Below, piece by piece: positions 56,351-64,000 of a DNA stretch of 64,000 nucleotides; the first letter of the stretch is position 1, and each line of letters begins with the position of its first letter. The notes beneath the pieces are model-generated. The model worked only from the letters and a program-made list of their open reading frames with translations. It had not been told where the DNA came from and made no database searches. The position numbers and the translations under genes were made by a program. This stretch comes from a bacterium (lineage in GTDB: Bacteria > Planctomycetota > Planctomycetia > Kolteriales > Kolteriaceae). Location: assembly GCA_019753235.1 (NCBI GenBank), contig JAIELF010000038.1:90148-154147 (forward strand), given 5' to 3'.

Positions 56351-59300
56351 TCAAGGGGCCGATTTTTGCCGAAGACTGAAATAGGCGATAGTGGGATAGA
56401 TCTTTTCCCCAGGATGGGCGGGCCTAACGCCCGGAATCGATATTTCATGGACGAATCCAGGGCGAAGCGGCTCGACGCGCAGACGAACACTTTGCCCGTC
56501 AGGAGAAAGCTCCGCGTGCCGCACGGAAAGCGCGCGGCGGTCGCTGTCGGGGGTCGCGTATCCCCCCTTCGGCACTCGCGTATAGCTGGCCACCGAGTAG
56601 CTCGAAAGAGAACTCGCCGACGCGGGTTCGGCCGGCTGCGTCAAGTCGATGTCAAAACCCTCGGCCCAGGCGCGGACCTCGCGGATGCCAAAGGGAATCT
56701 TGCCCGAGAAGCGGACCTGCTCGATCGCGCCTCGATTATTGCCACCCCCCCAGCCGGAATCGATCATGCTTCCGACGTAGAGTGTGCCGTCGGGCGCGAA
56801 GGCCAGCGAGATCGGTCCCAAAAACGTTTCGTCCCGCTCGATGACCCCTTGGTCCGCCTCCCCCATGGGATAGACGCAACCCTGAAAGGTGTCGCCGACG
56901 GCTTGCAAGCTGATGCGGATCAATCGACGGGTGGTGTACTCGGCACCGATCATCTGGCCGGCAAACGGTCCGAACGACGCGGTGCTCGGAATGAATGACA
57001 GCCCATTGACACTCCCGGTCCACGGGTGCGGGATGTCGATCGCCGGCCCCTCGATGGCTTGGCCGGGCTGACGCTTTTCCATGGCGTTAAAGAATCCATA
57101 GTGTTTGCCCGGGCGCAGGTGATTGATCTCATTGAACGGGTTGGTCACACCTTGGTTATCACTGGCAAAGAGATCGCCCCGTTCATTGGCGACCAGACCC
57201 ATGGGGAATCGCAGGCCGTCGGCGACGATCTCGACGCCCCCCTGCTTGGTTGTTCGCAATAACTTCCCGCGCCCGACCGTCGAGGGGCGAGACCGCCGAT
57301 CCTGTTGACAGCTTGCCGCCAAGTAGAATTGGCCGGCCCCATCGGGAACGGGCCCGACGATCCAGTCGTGGTAGTCCGCCGTCACGCCCCATCCGCTCGC
57401 GATGACATCCGCTTGCTCGGCAAAATCATCCCCATCATTATCGATCAGTTTCAGAAGCTCTTGCTTGTGAATCACAAACACACCACGAGGGTCGCCGAGA
57501 AGCCCGAAGGGAGCCGACAAATGATCGGAATAAGGGCGATAAGTGTCGAGCTTTCCGTCGTTATCTTGATCGGTCAGCGTGAAAACGCCTCCTTTGAGCG
57601 ACGCCACCAACAGCGATCCATCCGCCCGAACTGCCATCGCTGTCGGCATCGGGCCGTCCTCTAAAGCAAGCCGATCGACCTCGTAGCCTGGAATGGCCGG
57701 GAGTTGCTTGGCCCTCGGGAGAGAAGCGGGCAAAGGGGGTTTAAACGCGGTCACGGGTTCGATTGGTTTCTGAAGTTGCCAATCGATCCTGACCTTCTCG
57801 GAAAGAAGTCGACCGGAATACGAGCGACCCTCAAGGGATTCGTTCCAAGACTTCCCTCCAGTCACGGTTTGATGAGCGGGCCCGGCGGGGGTCGAGAAGC
57901 TCGCCTCTTGCGGAAGGATGATGCCAAGCGATTCCCGCAAGGGAATATCTTCCGAGGAGAACGTCATTCGGATGCCCCGCTCGATCTGTTCGACTCGGCA
58001 AGAGACCCTCCCTTTATCGCCGATCGCGATCGCGAGGATGACCGCATGATCTTCGTGTCTCCAACCAGCCAACCGGGCCGACGGTGAGGACTCGCGTTGG
58101 ATGCCGACCCACTGGTTGTTGATACTCCATGCAAAAAGCGAAGGAGCATTGGGCTGATCAAGAAGAGTTGTCCCCGCGAGATTCCAAAACCAACTTTTGC
58201 CTCTCGTTTGCTCTTGGGCGAAATCCCCCAGCCACCATCGACGAAGATTCATTCGATCCAGATCGAGGAGCAGGCTGTGCCCATTGGTCAGTCCGATCGC
58301 CATCGGACGCGAGGTCGTGTCCTTAGGGCCATGTTCGATCAGGTCGCGCAGAACGATCGGCCGATCAGCATGGATGGCCGACAGACTCTGCACGGCTTGT
58401 AACGCGGGGACTTGAAACCCCGGCGTGTTGAGCCCCAACCACAGAGCAGAAAGCTGTGTTTCAAGATCGTCCCCCAACAAACCGGGACTCGCGAGGTTGA
58501 TTGCCGGCATCTCGACACCGCCGGCAATGCGAGCTGGGTTCCGCGTCCACCGTCGATACCACTCGTAACGAACTCGCTCTCCCAATCCCGCGAGGTCCGG
58601 CCCCCGCGCGCTTGGCTCGCTCCCGGTGGGAACATGCTTCCCGACTTGATGGCAGGACATGCACCCAAAACCAGCCGGTCCCACCAATCGCTGGGCTGCC
58701 ACGAGTTGCTCTTCTTTCGGCCGATCAATCTTTACCGGTGAATGGGCCGGCACCCGGTCATGAGTTCGGAAATACTCCCCCAAATCCTCACGATCGCGTG
58801 GACTCATGCGAAAGCGTGGCATCCGCGGGCTAAGCCATCCTCGAAGCCGAGGGGCATCGCCGACAACCGCTCGCGACAACCATTCATCAGTCAGCTTGTC
58901 ACCCACCGATTGCAACGTGGGGGCCGACCGGACCGCCTGTTCACGGCCGTCCGTGGTTCCCAATTCGGTGAGGATCTCGCGCAGACCAACACCGTTGTCA
59001 CGTGCGTGGCAACCCATGCAGTTGTGCCGAGCGAGAATCTCACTTCCTCGCTGATCGACCGAGACAGGCGACTCATCAACACGAACCTGTCGCAGATAGT
59101 CGAGAACACGTTTCTGGTTCATCGGAGACCAGCGATAGCCCGGTTGACGAGTCGTAGCGATCGGCTCGGCCATGCACCCTGGCGCTGTTGCATTCAGCGA
59201 CCAAGTCGTCTCGGCCGAGAGTTCTTTTATCGCGTGACACTGTGCGCACCGGTGCTGCTGCGCCAGCTTTCGGCCCGCGACCGGGTCACCTGTGACGAGT

Positions 59301-60325
59301 TCTTCTTTCGGTTCGGGTCGAAGTGACGTCAAATAGCCGGCAATGGATGCAATTTCTTCGGGAGCCAATTCGAAGGTCGGCATTCGGCGATCAGGCTGAA
59401 TCGTGTCCGCATTTTTCAACCATTGGGCCACATAACCCGGAGGTCTCTTTAAGGAAATCGCGGACAAGTCTCCCCCCGAGCGCGGTCCGATTGCACCAAC
59501 ATCCTCCACGCGATGACATGCCAGGCATCCAAGCGACTCGACGAGCTTTTGGCCCGCCGTCCCGTCCGTCGGCTTGGCGTCGGGCAATTTAAGCTCATCA
59601 CCGGCGATCAAGAGATAGCTTTCGATGTCCTTCGCTTGCTTGACGGTGAAGCCGAAATCGGGATGTGGATGATGATCGTTGCCCGACGTGAGAAGCGTGG
59701 TCACCCAACCGGGCCGGATCGCTCCGCGCGACCGCGTCAGATCAGGGCTCGGCCATGCCGCGACGGGAAGTTGATGGCATGCCGCGCAGCGGCCCGCGCG
59801 GAGTAGATCGGTGACCGGCGGAGCATCATCACTCTCATCAGAGAGATGCCGTAACCTTGTCGCGGGGATTGCTTCTCGCTCAAAGAAGTCGCTTGACCAT
59901 TGAAGATGTATTCTGCCGCTAGTGCCGGTGCGATTGTAAACGATCCGGAGAGGGTGGTTGCCGAAACTCAGGTCGATCGGCTCGCTCTCCATCCAGCTTG
60001 CGGAGATCGGCGAACCCTGAACAATCCTTTTGTCATCGAGCCAAACAGTGATGTCACCTTCGACGAACAGACTCAAGCGATGTCGGCCTGGCTGAGCTAC
60101 GAACAAGATCCCTTCCCATTGAGCAGAGAAAGGGCCGGCCGGCAATCGCACGTCGGGCCGGGACGACCGCCAATCAAAGGAGATGGTTTCGTCCACCCGA
60201 TCAATGGCAGCGGTGCCCACGGAAGAGTATCGAGCCCGCAAGCCCGGCCGCTCGGCAGGTTCTGCGGTCATGGAGCCGGGGATGGCCAACATCCAGGCGA
60301 ACCCGATCCAAATCTCTCGCCTCAT
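56351..60325 (-). CDS. PA14 / five-haem cytochrome / sorbosone-dehydrogenase-like protein
   Basis: A 1324-residue exported protein. The signal peptide (about 1-20) precedes a PA14-like carbohydrate-binding domain (about 25-160). Five CxxCH haem sites follow: C180/C183, C267/C270, C360/C363, C436/C439 and C555/C558. The C-terminal half (about 830-1180) is a beta-propeller of the sorbosone/glucose-dehydrogenase type (GPMPTAMAVRADGSLLVASLKGGVF... NDGDDFAEQADV), and a short tail closes the protein. This composition suggests a periplasmic or surface oxidoreductase passing electrons from a sugar-like substrate through its own haems. The sequence is divergent from the gene at 60460. Confidence 0.9.
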   Translation of the reverse strand: MRREIWIGFAWMLAIPGSMTAEPAERPGLRARYSSVGTAAIDRVDETISFDWRSSRPDVRLPAGPFSAQWEGILFVAQPGRHRLSLFVEGDITVWLDDKRIVQGSPISASWMESEPIDLSFGNHPLRIVYNRTGTSGRIHLQWSSDFFEREAIPATRLRHLSDESDDAPPVTDLLRAGRCAACHQLPVAAWPSPDLTRSRGAIRPGWVTTLLTSGNDHHPHPDFGFTVKQAKDIESYLLIAGDELKLPDAKPTDGTAGQKLVESLGCLACHRVEDVGAIGPRSGGDLSAISLKRPPGYVAQWLKNADTIQPDRRMPTFELAPEEIASIAGYLTSLRPEPKEELVTGDPVAGRKLAQQHRCAQCHAIKELSAETTWSLNATAPGCMAEPIATTRQPGYRWSPMNQKRVLDYLRQVRVDESPVSVDQRGSEILARHNCMGCHARDNGVGLREILTELGTTDGREQAVRSAPTLQSVGDKLTDEWLSRAVVGDAPRLRGWLSPRMPRFRMSPRDREDLGEYFRTHDRVPAHSPVKIDRPKEEQLVAAQRLVGPAGFGCMSCHQVGKHVPTGSEPSARGPDLAGLGERVRYEWYRRWTRNPARIAGGVEMPAINLASPGLLGDDLETQLSALWLGLNTPGFQVPALQAVQSLSAIHADRPIVLRDLIEHGPKDTTSRPMAIGLTNGHSLLLDLDRMNLRRWWLGDFAQEQTRGKSWFWNLAGTTLLDQPNAPSLFAWSINNQWVGIQRESSPSARLAGWRHEDHAVILAIAIGDKGRVSCRVEQIERGIRMTFSSEDIPLRESLGIILPQEASFSTPAGPAHQTVTGGKSWNESLEGRSYSGRLLSEKVRIDWQLQKPIEPVTAFKPPLPASLPRAKQLPAIPGYEVDRLALEDGPMPTAMAVRADGSLLVASLKGGVFTLTDQDNDGKLDTYRPYSDHLSAPFGLLGDPRGVFVIHKQELLKLIDNDGDDFAEQADVIASGWGVTADYHDWIVGPVPDGAGQFYLAASCQQDRRSRPSTVGRGKLLRTTKQGGVEIVADGLRFPMGLVANERGDLFASDNQGVTNPFNEINHLRPGKHYGFFNAMEKRQPGQAIEGPAIDIPHPWTGSVNGLSFIPSTASFGPFAGQMIGAEYTTRRLIRISLQAVGDTFQGCVYPMGEADQGVIERDETFLGPISLAFAPDGTLYVGSMIDSGWGGGNNRGAIEQVRFSGKIPFGIREVRAWAEGFDIDLTQPAEPASASSLSSYSVASYTRVPKGGYATPDSDRRALSVRHAELSPDGQSVRLRVEPLRPGFVHEISIPGVRPAHPGEKIYPTIAYFSLRQKSAP

Positions 60326-60400
60326 GCGGTTCGAAACTCCCTCGATCTTGATCCACCGGGCTGTCGCGTGATTCTCTTCCCTTCGCCAATTCCACGGCGA

Positions 60401-60409
60401 TGGTACAAT
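60401..60409 (+). promoter_or_regulatory. Candidate extended -10 promoter
   Basis: TGGTACAAT (60401-60409) is an extended -10 element (TGn plus TACAAT). No clear -35 is needed for this class. It lies about 50 bases upstream of ATG 60460. Confidence 0.4.
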
Positions 60410-60459
60410 ACTGCCGTGAAGAAACGCGCCGAAATCGAATCTCGAACGGAGAGGATGTC

Positions 60460-61881
60460 ATGATGAGTTCGACGCTCATCTTGTTATTGACGCTCGCTCC
60501 GCTGATGCAAGATCCCCCCAGTCACGAACCGATTCACCCGACAAACCGCGTCTTCACGGCAGACGAGTTTCGCCAAAGGTTGCTGGTGCTACGAGGGGAG
60601 AAGGAGATCCTTCGCCTTTTTGGCAATTCCGATCTTTCCAAAGATCAGCAGCGAAAGCTGCTCGAATTCGCCAAGCGGATCTCTGAGAAAACCAAACCAG
60701 ACGATGGGAAGAAGGATCTCCCGATCCCGCCAGAACTTCTCCGGAATCCGGAAGTACAGAAGATTCTGGAGGACGAAAAGCTCCTCGGTTGGTTGGCCGA
60801 CAATCAGCGGGTTCAGGAAATGGCCGAGCGGATGGCATCACGCTGGAATCTTCCGGACCTTGCCCCACGATCCCGTTTGCCCACTCGCTCGGGTCGACCG
60901 GGCAATGGCTCGACGCCGCGCGAAAACCAAATCGGCCCTCGCGAGGAAGAACAGGCAGGAGTTGTCTCTCCAGAAAATGCCCCCGCCACATTCAACCCGG
61001 GAGGCTCGGCAGAGACCGAACCATCGAAGGGAACCACCTCGAAAGGGCCGACAACGGATCCGGGGCCCGCTCCTCCCCGACGTCCGCTGCAGAAGTTGAC
61101 CGATGAATTGCGAAAGATCGGTCCGTTGTCGAAGTCTGCCACGCTCGACCGAGTCGACGAGATGCTCGATGGGAGTTTGCCGCGCCCAGCTTCGATACCG
61201 ACGCCGTCTATTCCGTCTGCTTCGCCGGAACCGATACCCCCCATTCCCGAGCCCTGGAGTATCTTTCAGGGATGGAATGAGCTTCCGTTTGTGCAGAACG
61301 AACCGGTCACAATTGCAGACATTCCTCTCCCCCCTGGTCTCGAACAATGGGCCCCGACGATTGATCGGGTTCAAATCCCAGCAATTCCGTTACCGGACAT
61401 CGACATCGGCTCCGGTAGCATGCCCGCTTTCCCCCCCCTACCAGTCGGGATGGAGGGGAAACTCTCTGCCGCGGGCTGGCAAGCGCCGGTCTCCATCATG
61501 GTGATCCTGGTCGCCGGTATGTTGCTGGCTCGCTACTTGGCGGTTGCCGGCTGGTGGCGGCCCGCATCCCTGGGTTTCGAGGGACCACTTCGCGTTCGCC
61601 CGCCGGCTCATCCGTTCGATCCGCACAGCCGATCGTCGATTCGCGAGTGGGTCGAGTTTGCCGCCTTCAAGATTCTCGGTCGAAAAGCAACTTCGATGTC
61701 GCATGCCGACTGGGCTCTCGCGATCCAAGCCACGGTCTCGACGCCCGCCTGGCCCGAACTTTACGCCCAGGCTCGCTACCTTCCGCCCCATCAACCCGTC
61801 GATCCCACCCTCGCCCAGCAAGCCGCCACCGAACTCCCCCGCCTCACCGATTCTCCATCCACCTCGCCACGCTCCATCTAA
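60460..61881 (+). CDS. Membrane protein of unknown function with Pro-rich middle
   Basis: A 473-residue protein with an N-terminal signal (MMSSTLILLLTLAPL), a helical charged part to about residue 130, a long Pro/Ser/Thr-rich stretch (about 135-330), one membrane helix (about 345-372) and a C-terminal domain of about 95 residues (FEGPLRVRPPAHPFDPHSRSS... ARYL) that recalls the DUF4129 tail of bacterial membrane proteins. I do not recognise it as a whole. GGAGAGG precedes ATG 60460. It is followed after 106 bases by the GntR-ABC operon, which has its own promoter. Confidence 0.6.
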   Translation: MMSSTLILLLTLAPLMQDPPSHEPIHPTNRVFTADEFRQRLLVLRGEKEILRLFGNSDLSKDQQRKLLEFAKRISEKTKPDDGKKDLPIPPELLRNPEVQKILEDEKLLGWLADNQRVQEMAERMASRWNLPDLAPRSRLPTRSGRPGNGSTPRENQIGPREEEQAGVVSPENAPATFNPGGSAETEPSKGTTSKGPTTDPGPAPPRRPLQKLTDELRKIGPLSKSATLDRVDEMLDGSLPRPASIPTPSIPSASPEPIPPIPEPWSIFQGWNELPFVQNEPVTIADIPLPPGLEQWAPTIDRVQIPAIPLPDIDIGSGSMPAFPPLPVGMEGKLSAAGWQAPVSIMVILVAGMLLARYLAVAGWWRPASLGFEGPLRVRPPAHPFDPHSRSSIREWVEFAAFKILGRKATSMSHADWALAIQATVSTPAWPELYAQARYLPPHQPVDPTLAQQAATELPRLTDSPSTSPRSI

Positions 61882-61925
61882 ACATTGCTGCACCCTGCCC
61901 ATCGCCCGTTCAACCCAGAATTGGA

Positions 61926-61974
61926 TTGACATCTGCCATGGGTATGATTACTGTACCACTACGGTAGTACACAT
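61926..61974 (+). promoter_or_regulatory. Promoter with overlapping GntR-type operator
   Basis: TTGACA (61926-61931) and TACTGT (61949-61954) are spaced by 17 bases. ACTAC-G-GTAGT (61958-61968) is a perfect palindrome, nested in a wider dyad TGTAC...GTACA (61952-61972). The dyad covers the -10 box and the likely start point. An operator at this position in front of a GntR gene is the usual sign of self-repression. Confidence 0.7.
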
Positions 61975-61987
61975 CAAAGGAGCACGA

Positions 61988-62398
61988 ATGCTTCTATCTA
62001 TCGACCCCCGCTCGCAGCAACCGATCTACGACCAGGTCGTTCGGCAAATCAAGTTTGCCATCGCCTCGGGCGTGCTCCAACCGGGCTCGATGATCCCTAG
62101 TGTCCGCGAACTCGCGAAAGAACTCGTCCTCAATCCCAACACCATCGCGCGAGCGTATCGCGAGTTACAAGCCGACGGCATCCTCGAAACCGTCCGGGGC
62201 GTCGGGCTGCGGGTCCAGTCCAAAGCGCGGCGCCGCTGTGTCAATGAACAGCGGGAACTGATTCGCGCTCGCCTCGAACAGATGATTCGCGAAGCATCTA
62301 CCAGCAGCCTGGCTCGCGAAGAGGTCGAAGCCATGATCGATCGAGAACTCGACCGGTTCTTTTCTCCATCCTCTAGCGACTCAACGAGGACAAAATGA
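61988..62398 (+). CDS. GntR-family transcriptional regulator, YtrA subfamily
   Basis: A 136-residue regulator. The winged helix-turn-helix occupies about residues 10-75 (PIYDQVVRQIKFAIASGVLQPGSMIPSVRELAKEL... NPNTIARAYRELQADGILETVRGVG). The short helical C-terminal part (about 60 residues) with no ligand-binding domain is typical of YtrA-type members, which control ABC transporter operons. It overlaps the ATPase gene by ATGA and stands behind a palindromic operator. AAAGGAG precedes ATG 61988. Confidence 0.93.
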   Translation: MLLSIDPRSQQPIYDQVVRQIKFAIASGVLQPGSMIPSVRELAKELVLNPNTIARAYRELQADGILETVRGVGLRVQSKARRRCVNEQRELIRARLEQMIREASTSSLAREEVEAMIDRELDRFFSPSSSDSTRTK

Positions 62399-63306
62399 AT
62401 CCATCTATCGAACTTCGGCGCGTATCGAAATACTTCGGCTCCCGTCCCACACTCGATCAAGTCTCGTTCGAGGTCCGGCCGGGCCAGATCTTCGCCCTGC
62501 TCGGCGACAACGGCGCCGGCAAAACCACCACCATCAAAATCCTCCTCGGCCTACTCAAGTCCGATCAAGGAACAGCCAGCGTTCTCGGTCTCAACGCCGC
62601 CGTGGATGGCCGATCCATTCGTCAACAGATTGGCTATGTCCCCGACCATCCCACTCTGTACGAGTGGATGACGGTTGATCAGATCGGCTGGTTCGCTTCC
62701 GGCTTCGCGCCGGTGGGTTTCCTTCACCGCTATCGCCAGGAGGTCCATCAATTCGGACTTAGCTCCCGTGCCATCATCTCCCATCTCTCGCGCGGCATGA
62801 AAGCCAAAGTCAGCCTCGCGCTCGCTTTGGCACGTCAACCCGAAGTCCTCGTCCTCGACGAACCAACGAGTGGCCTAGACGTCATCGTCAGGCGTTCATT
62901 CCTTGAAAGCATGGTCGACGTCGCCGCCAGTGGTCGAACGGTCCTTCTCTCCAGTCATGAAATCAATGAAGTCGAGCGGGTCGCCGACACCGTCGCGATT
63001 CTTCACGCGGGCAAAATCATTCTTTGTGATGCCGTCGAGACCCTCAAGCAAGAGATCCGCGCCGTCCATGTCGACGGCCAGTGTATCGAGTCCGAGCGCT
63101 GGCCGGGCGAGGTCATCACCCGCGAATCGAAGGGATCGCAGACGAAGCTCGTCATTCGTTCATCCCCTCAGACCGATCTCGTCGCCGCCGCCTACACCGG
63201 CGCCGTCAAACGGGTCGATGTCCGCTCGGCCTCGCTGGAAGAAATCTTTGTCGCCTACGTCACCCGTTCCAACCAAATCGAGCAGCAAGGAGCGTCGCTC
63301 CGATGA
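62395..63306 (+). CDS. ABC transporter ATPase, YtrB/CcmA type
   Basis: A 303-residue ATPase: Walker A GDNGAGKTTT (about 37-46), signature LSRGMKAKVSLALAL, Walker B VLVLDEPTSGLD and His-loop LLSSHEINEVE are present, plus a C-terminal regulatory part. This is the ABC-2 type associated with export of drugs, lipids or peptides. It overlaps the regulator before it and the permease after it by four bases each, so the three genes form one operon under the GntR operator. Confidence 0.93.
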   Translation: MNPSIELRRVSKYFGSRPTLDQVSFEVRPGQIFALLGDNGAGKTTTIKILLGLLKSDQGTASVLGLNAAVDGRSIRQQIGYVPDHPTLYEWMTVDQIGWFASGFAPVGFLHRYRQEVHQFGLSSRAIISHLSRGMKAKVSLALALARQPEVLVLDEPTSGLDVIVRRSFLESMVDVAASGRTVLLSSHEINEVERVADTVAILHAGKIILCDAVETLKQEIRAVHVDGQCIESERWPGEVITRESKGSQTKLVIRSSPQTDLVAAAYTGAVKRVDVRSASLEEIFVAYVTRSNQIEQQGASLR

Positions 63307-64000
63307 ACGCCTCTCTCTTCCACGCCCTCTTCTGGAAAGAGTTTCGTCAGATTCGTGGCATCTGGCTGGCGGTCCTTTCCCTGGGTCTACTCATCATCTT
63401 TTTGGTAGACGTAACCCGCCGAGATCCAGAAACCAGGGGCATCTTTTGTTTCCTCTTACTCTTGATGTTCTGTGTCGGGTCGCTCGCCATCAGCTTCACC
63501 GCCGAAGACGAAAACGGCACGCAGCGCTGGCTCGTTGGCCTCGGTATCCCTGCCGTGCCGCTGGTCTTCACCAAGATCCTGGTCAGCCTGATCGGTGCCA
63601 TCCTTTTATGGGCCATTCTCTTTCTCTGCGACGCTTGGCTGCACGTGCCAGGAGTCGACACGAAGACCGCGACGGAAAACTGGATAGGCTTTAGCTCGCT
63701 CGGCTTCTGCGTTTTCTGTCACGCTCTTGTTTGGACCAATCTGCAACGGCAGGTTCTCATGGCAGCAGCGTCATCGGTTCTCTCGTCCCTGCTGGTCTCG
63801 GCCCGTCTTGAATACATGATCCGTTCCAATTGGCCGGACCAATCAACCGTCGACAGATACGCGGCGCTCGCCCTCATTCATGTCGGCATCCTTTTGCCGG
63901 GCATCCTGCTCGCCATTCGACGTTTCTCCGGGACCACCTCCGACCACCATCTTCGTCGCTTCTTCCAGCGAAATCCAATTCACGCGCCCCTCCTCCATAC
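63303..64000 (+). CDS. ABC-2 type permease, 3' end missing
   Basis: A frame starting at ATG 63303 runs open to the window edge (232 codons visible). It begins MNASLFHALFWKEFRQIRGIW, the typical cytoplasmic start of ABC-2 permeases, and shows at least five hydrophobic helices (about 20-36, 47-66, 80-105, 125-155 and 190-206). It is the membrane partner of the preceding ATPase. Substrate unknown. Confidence 0.85.
   Translation, partial: MNASLFHALFWKEFRQIRGIWLAVLSLGLLIIFLVDVTRRDPETRGIFCFLLLLMFCVGSLAISFTAEDENGTQRWLVGLGIPAVPLVFTKILVSLIGAILLWAILFLCDAWLHVPGVDTKTATENWIGFSSLGFCVFCHALVWTNLQRQVLMAAASSVLSSLLVSARLEYMIRSNWPDQSTVDRYAALALIHVGILLPGILLAIRRFSGTTSDHHLRRFFQRNPIHAPLLH

Noticed and set aside
1..64000. 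Transfer RNAs, rRNA, CRISPR repeats, insertion-sequence ends, phage genes
   Set aside because: I looked for T-loop-like GTTCRANNC runs with acceptor stems, repeated spacers and transposase motifs by eye and found none that hold up. A tRNA or CRISPR search program would settle this.

Overview
The window reads as a GC-rich chromosome segment of a planctomycete (phylum Planctomycetota). The evidence is a set of families typical of that phylum: three large surface or cytochrome proteins with DUF1549/DUF1553 domains or multiple c-type haem sites (1-2055, 41971-45498, 56351-60325), a Tat-exported DUF1501 protein, a DUF1080 protein, a secreted Val/Ala/Pro-rich protein and many proteins of unknown function with signal peptides. 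Genes are densely packed on both strands. I saw no rRNA, tRNA, CRISPR array or insertion sequence.

Layout. 1-17.9 kb is mostly housekeeping: DUF1549/1553 protein (cut by the left edge), a cupin_8/GNAT pair, a polyprenyl diphosphate synthase and moaC, a prenyltransferase-repeat protein, secreted proteins, a CDGSH Fe-S protein, gpmA, an M48 peptidase with lemA, a DUF1080 protein, and an Mla-like lipid transporter (ATPase-permease fusion plus a membrane-anchored partner). 17.9-18.9 kb is a gene-free leader with a perfect TATAAT box and four inverted repeats.

18.9-40.4 kb is the centrepiece. It is a single-direction block of nine or ten genes that looks like a complete system for making, glycosylating and exporting an unusual lipid. 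Two giant iterative synthase proteins carry, in order, two FMN-reductase-like domains, KS, AT, one ACP and KR, then KS, AT, DH and a fused phosphopantetheinyl transferase. This is the whole enzyme set of a PUFA-synthase / heterocyst-glycolipid-type lipid synthase. They are followed by a DevBCA/MacAB-like exporter (membrane fusion protein, ATPase, two FtsX-type permeases) and three tandem RhlB-like glycosyltransferases. Between ACP and KR the reading frame breaks at a run of nine A. An A_AAA_AAA slippery heptamer is followed, at a proper spacing, by a perfect 9-bp stem, and the downstream frame is open back through the break with no start codon before the KR core. This suggests programmed -1 frameshifting (or transcriptional slippage) that sets the ratio of a 2129-residue protein ending after the ACP to a fusion of about 2632 residues that includes KR.

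40.4-64 kb returns to ordinary content: a DUF1501 + DUF1549/1553 operon, a PhnZ-like HD oxygenase, a nitroreductase, an HDOD protein, a large polytopic membrane protein, a fatty-acid desaturase, a TlpA-like thioredoxin protein with calcium-loop-like repeats, malQ, a five-haem PA14/cytochrome protein, a membrane protein of unknown function, and a GntR(YtrA-type)-ABC operon with an overlapping operator, cut by the right edge.
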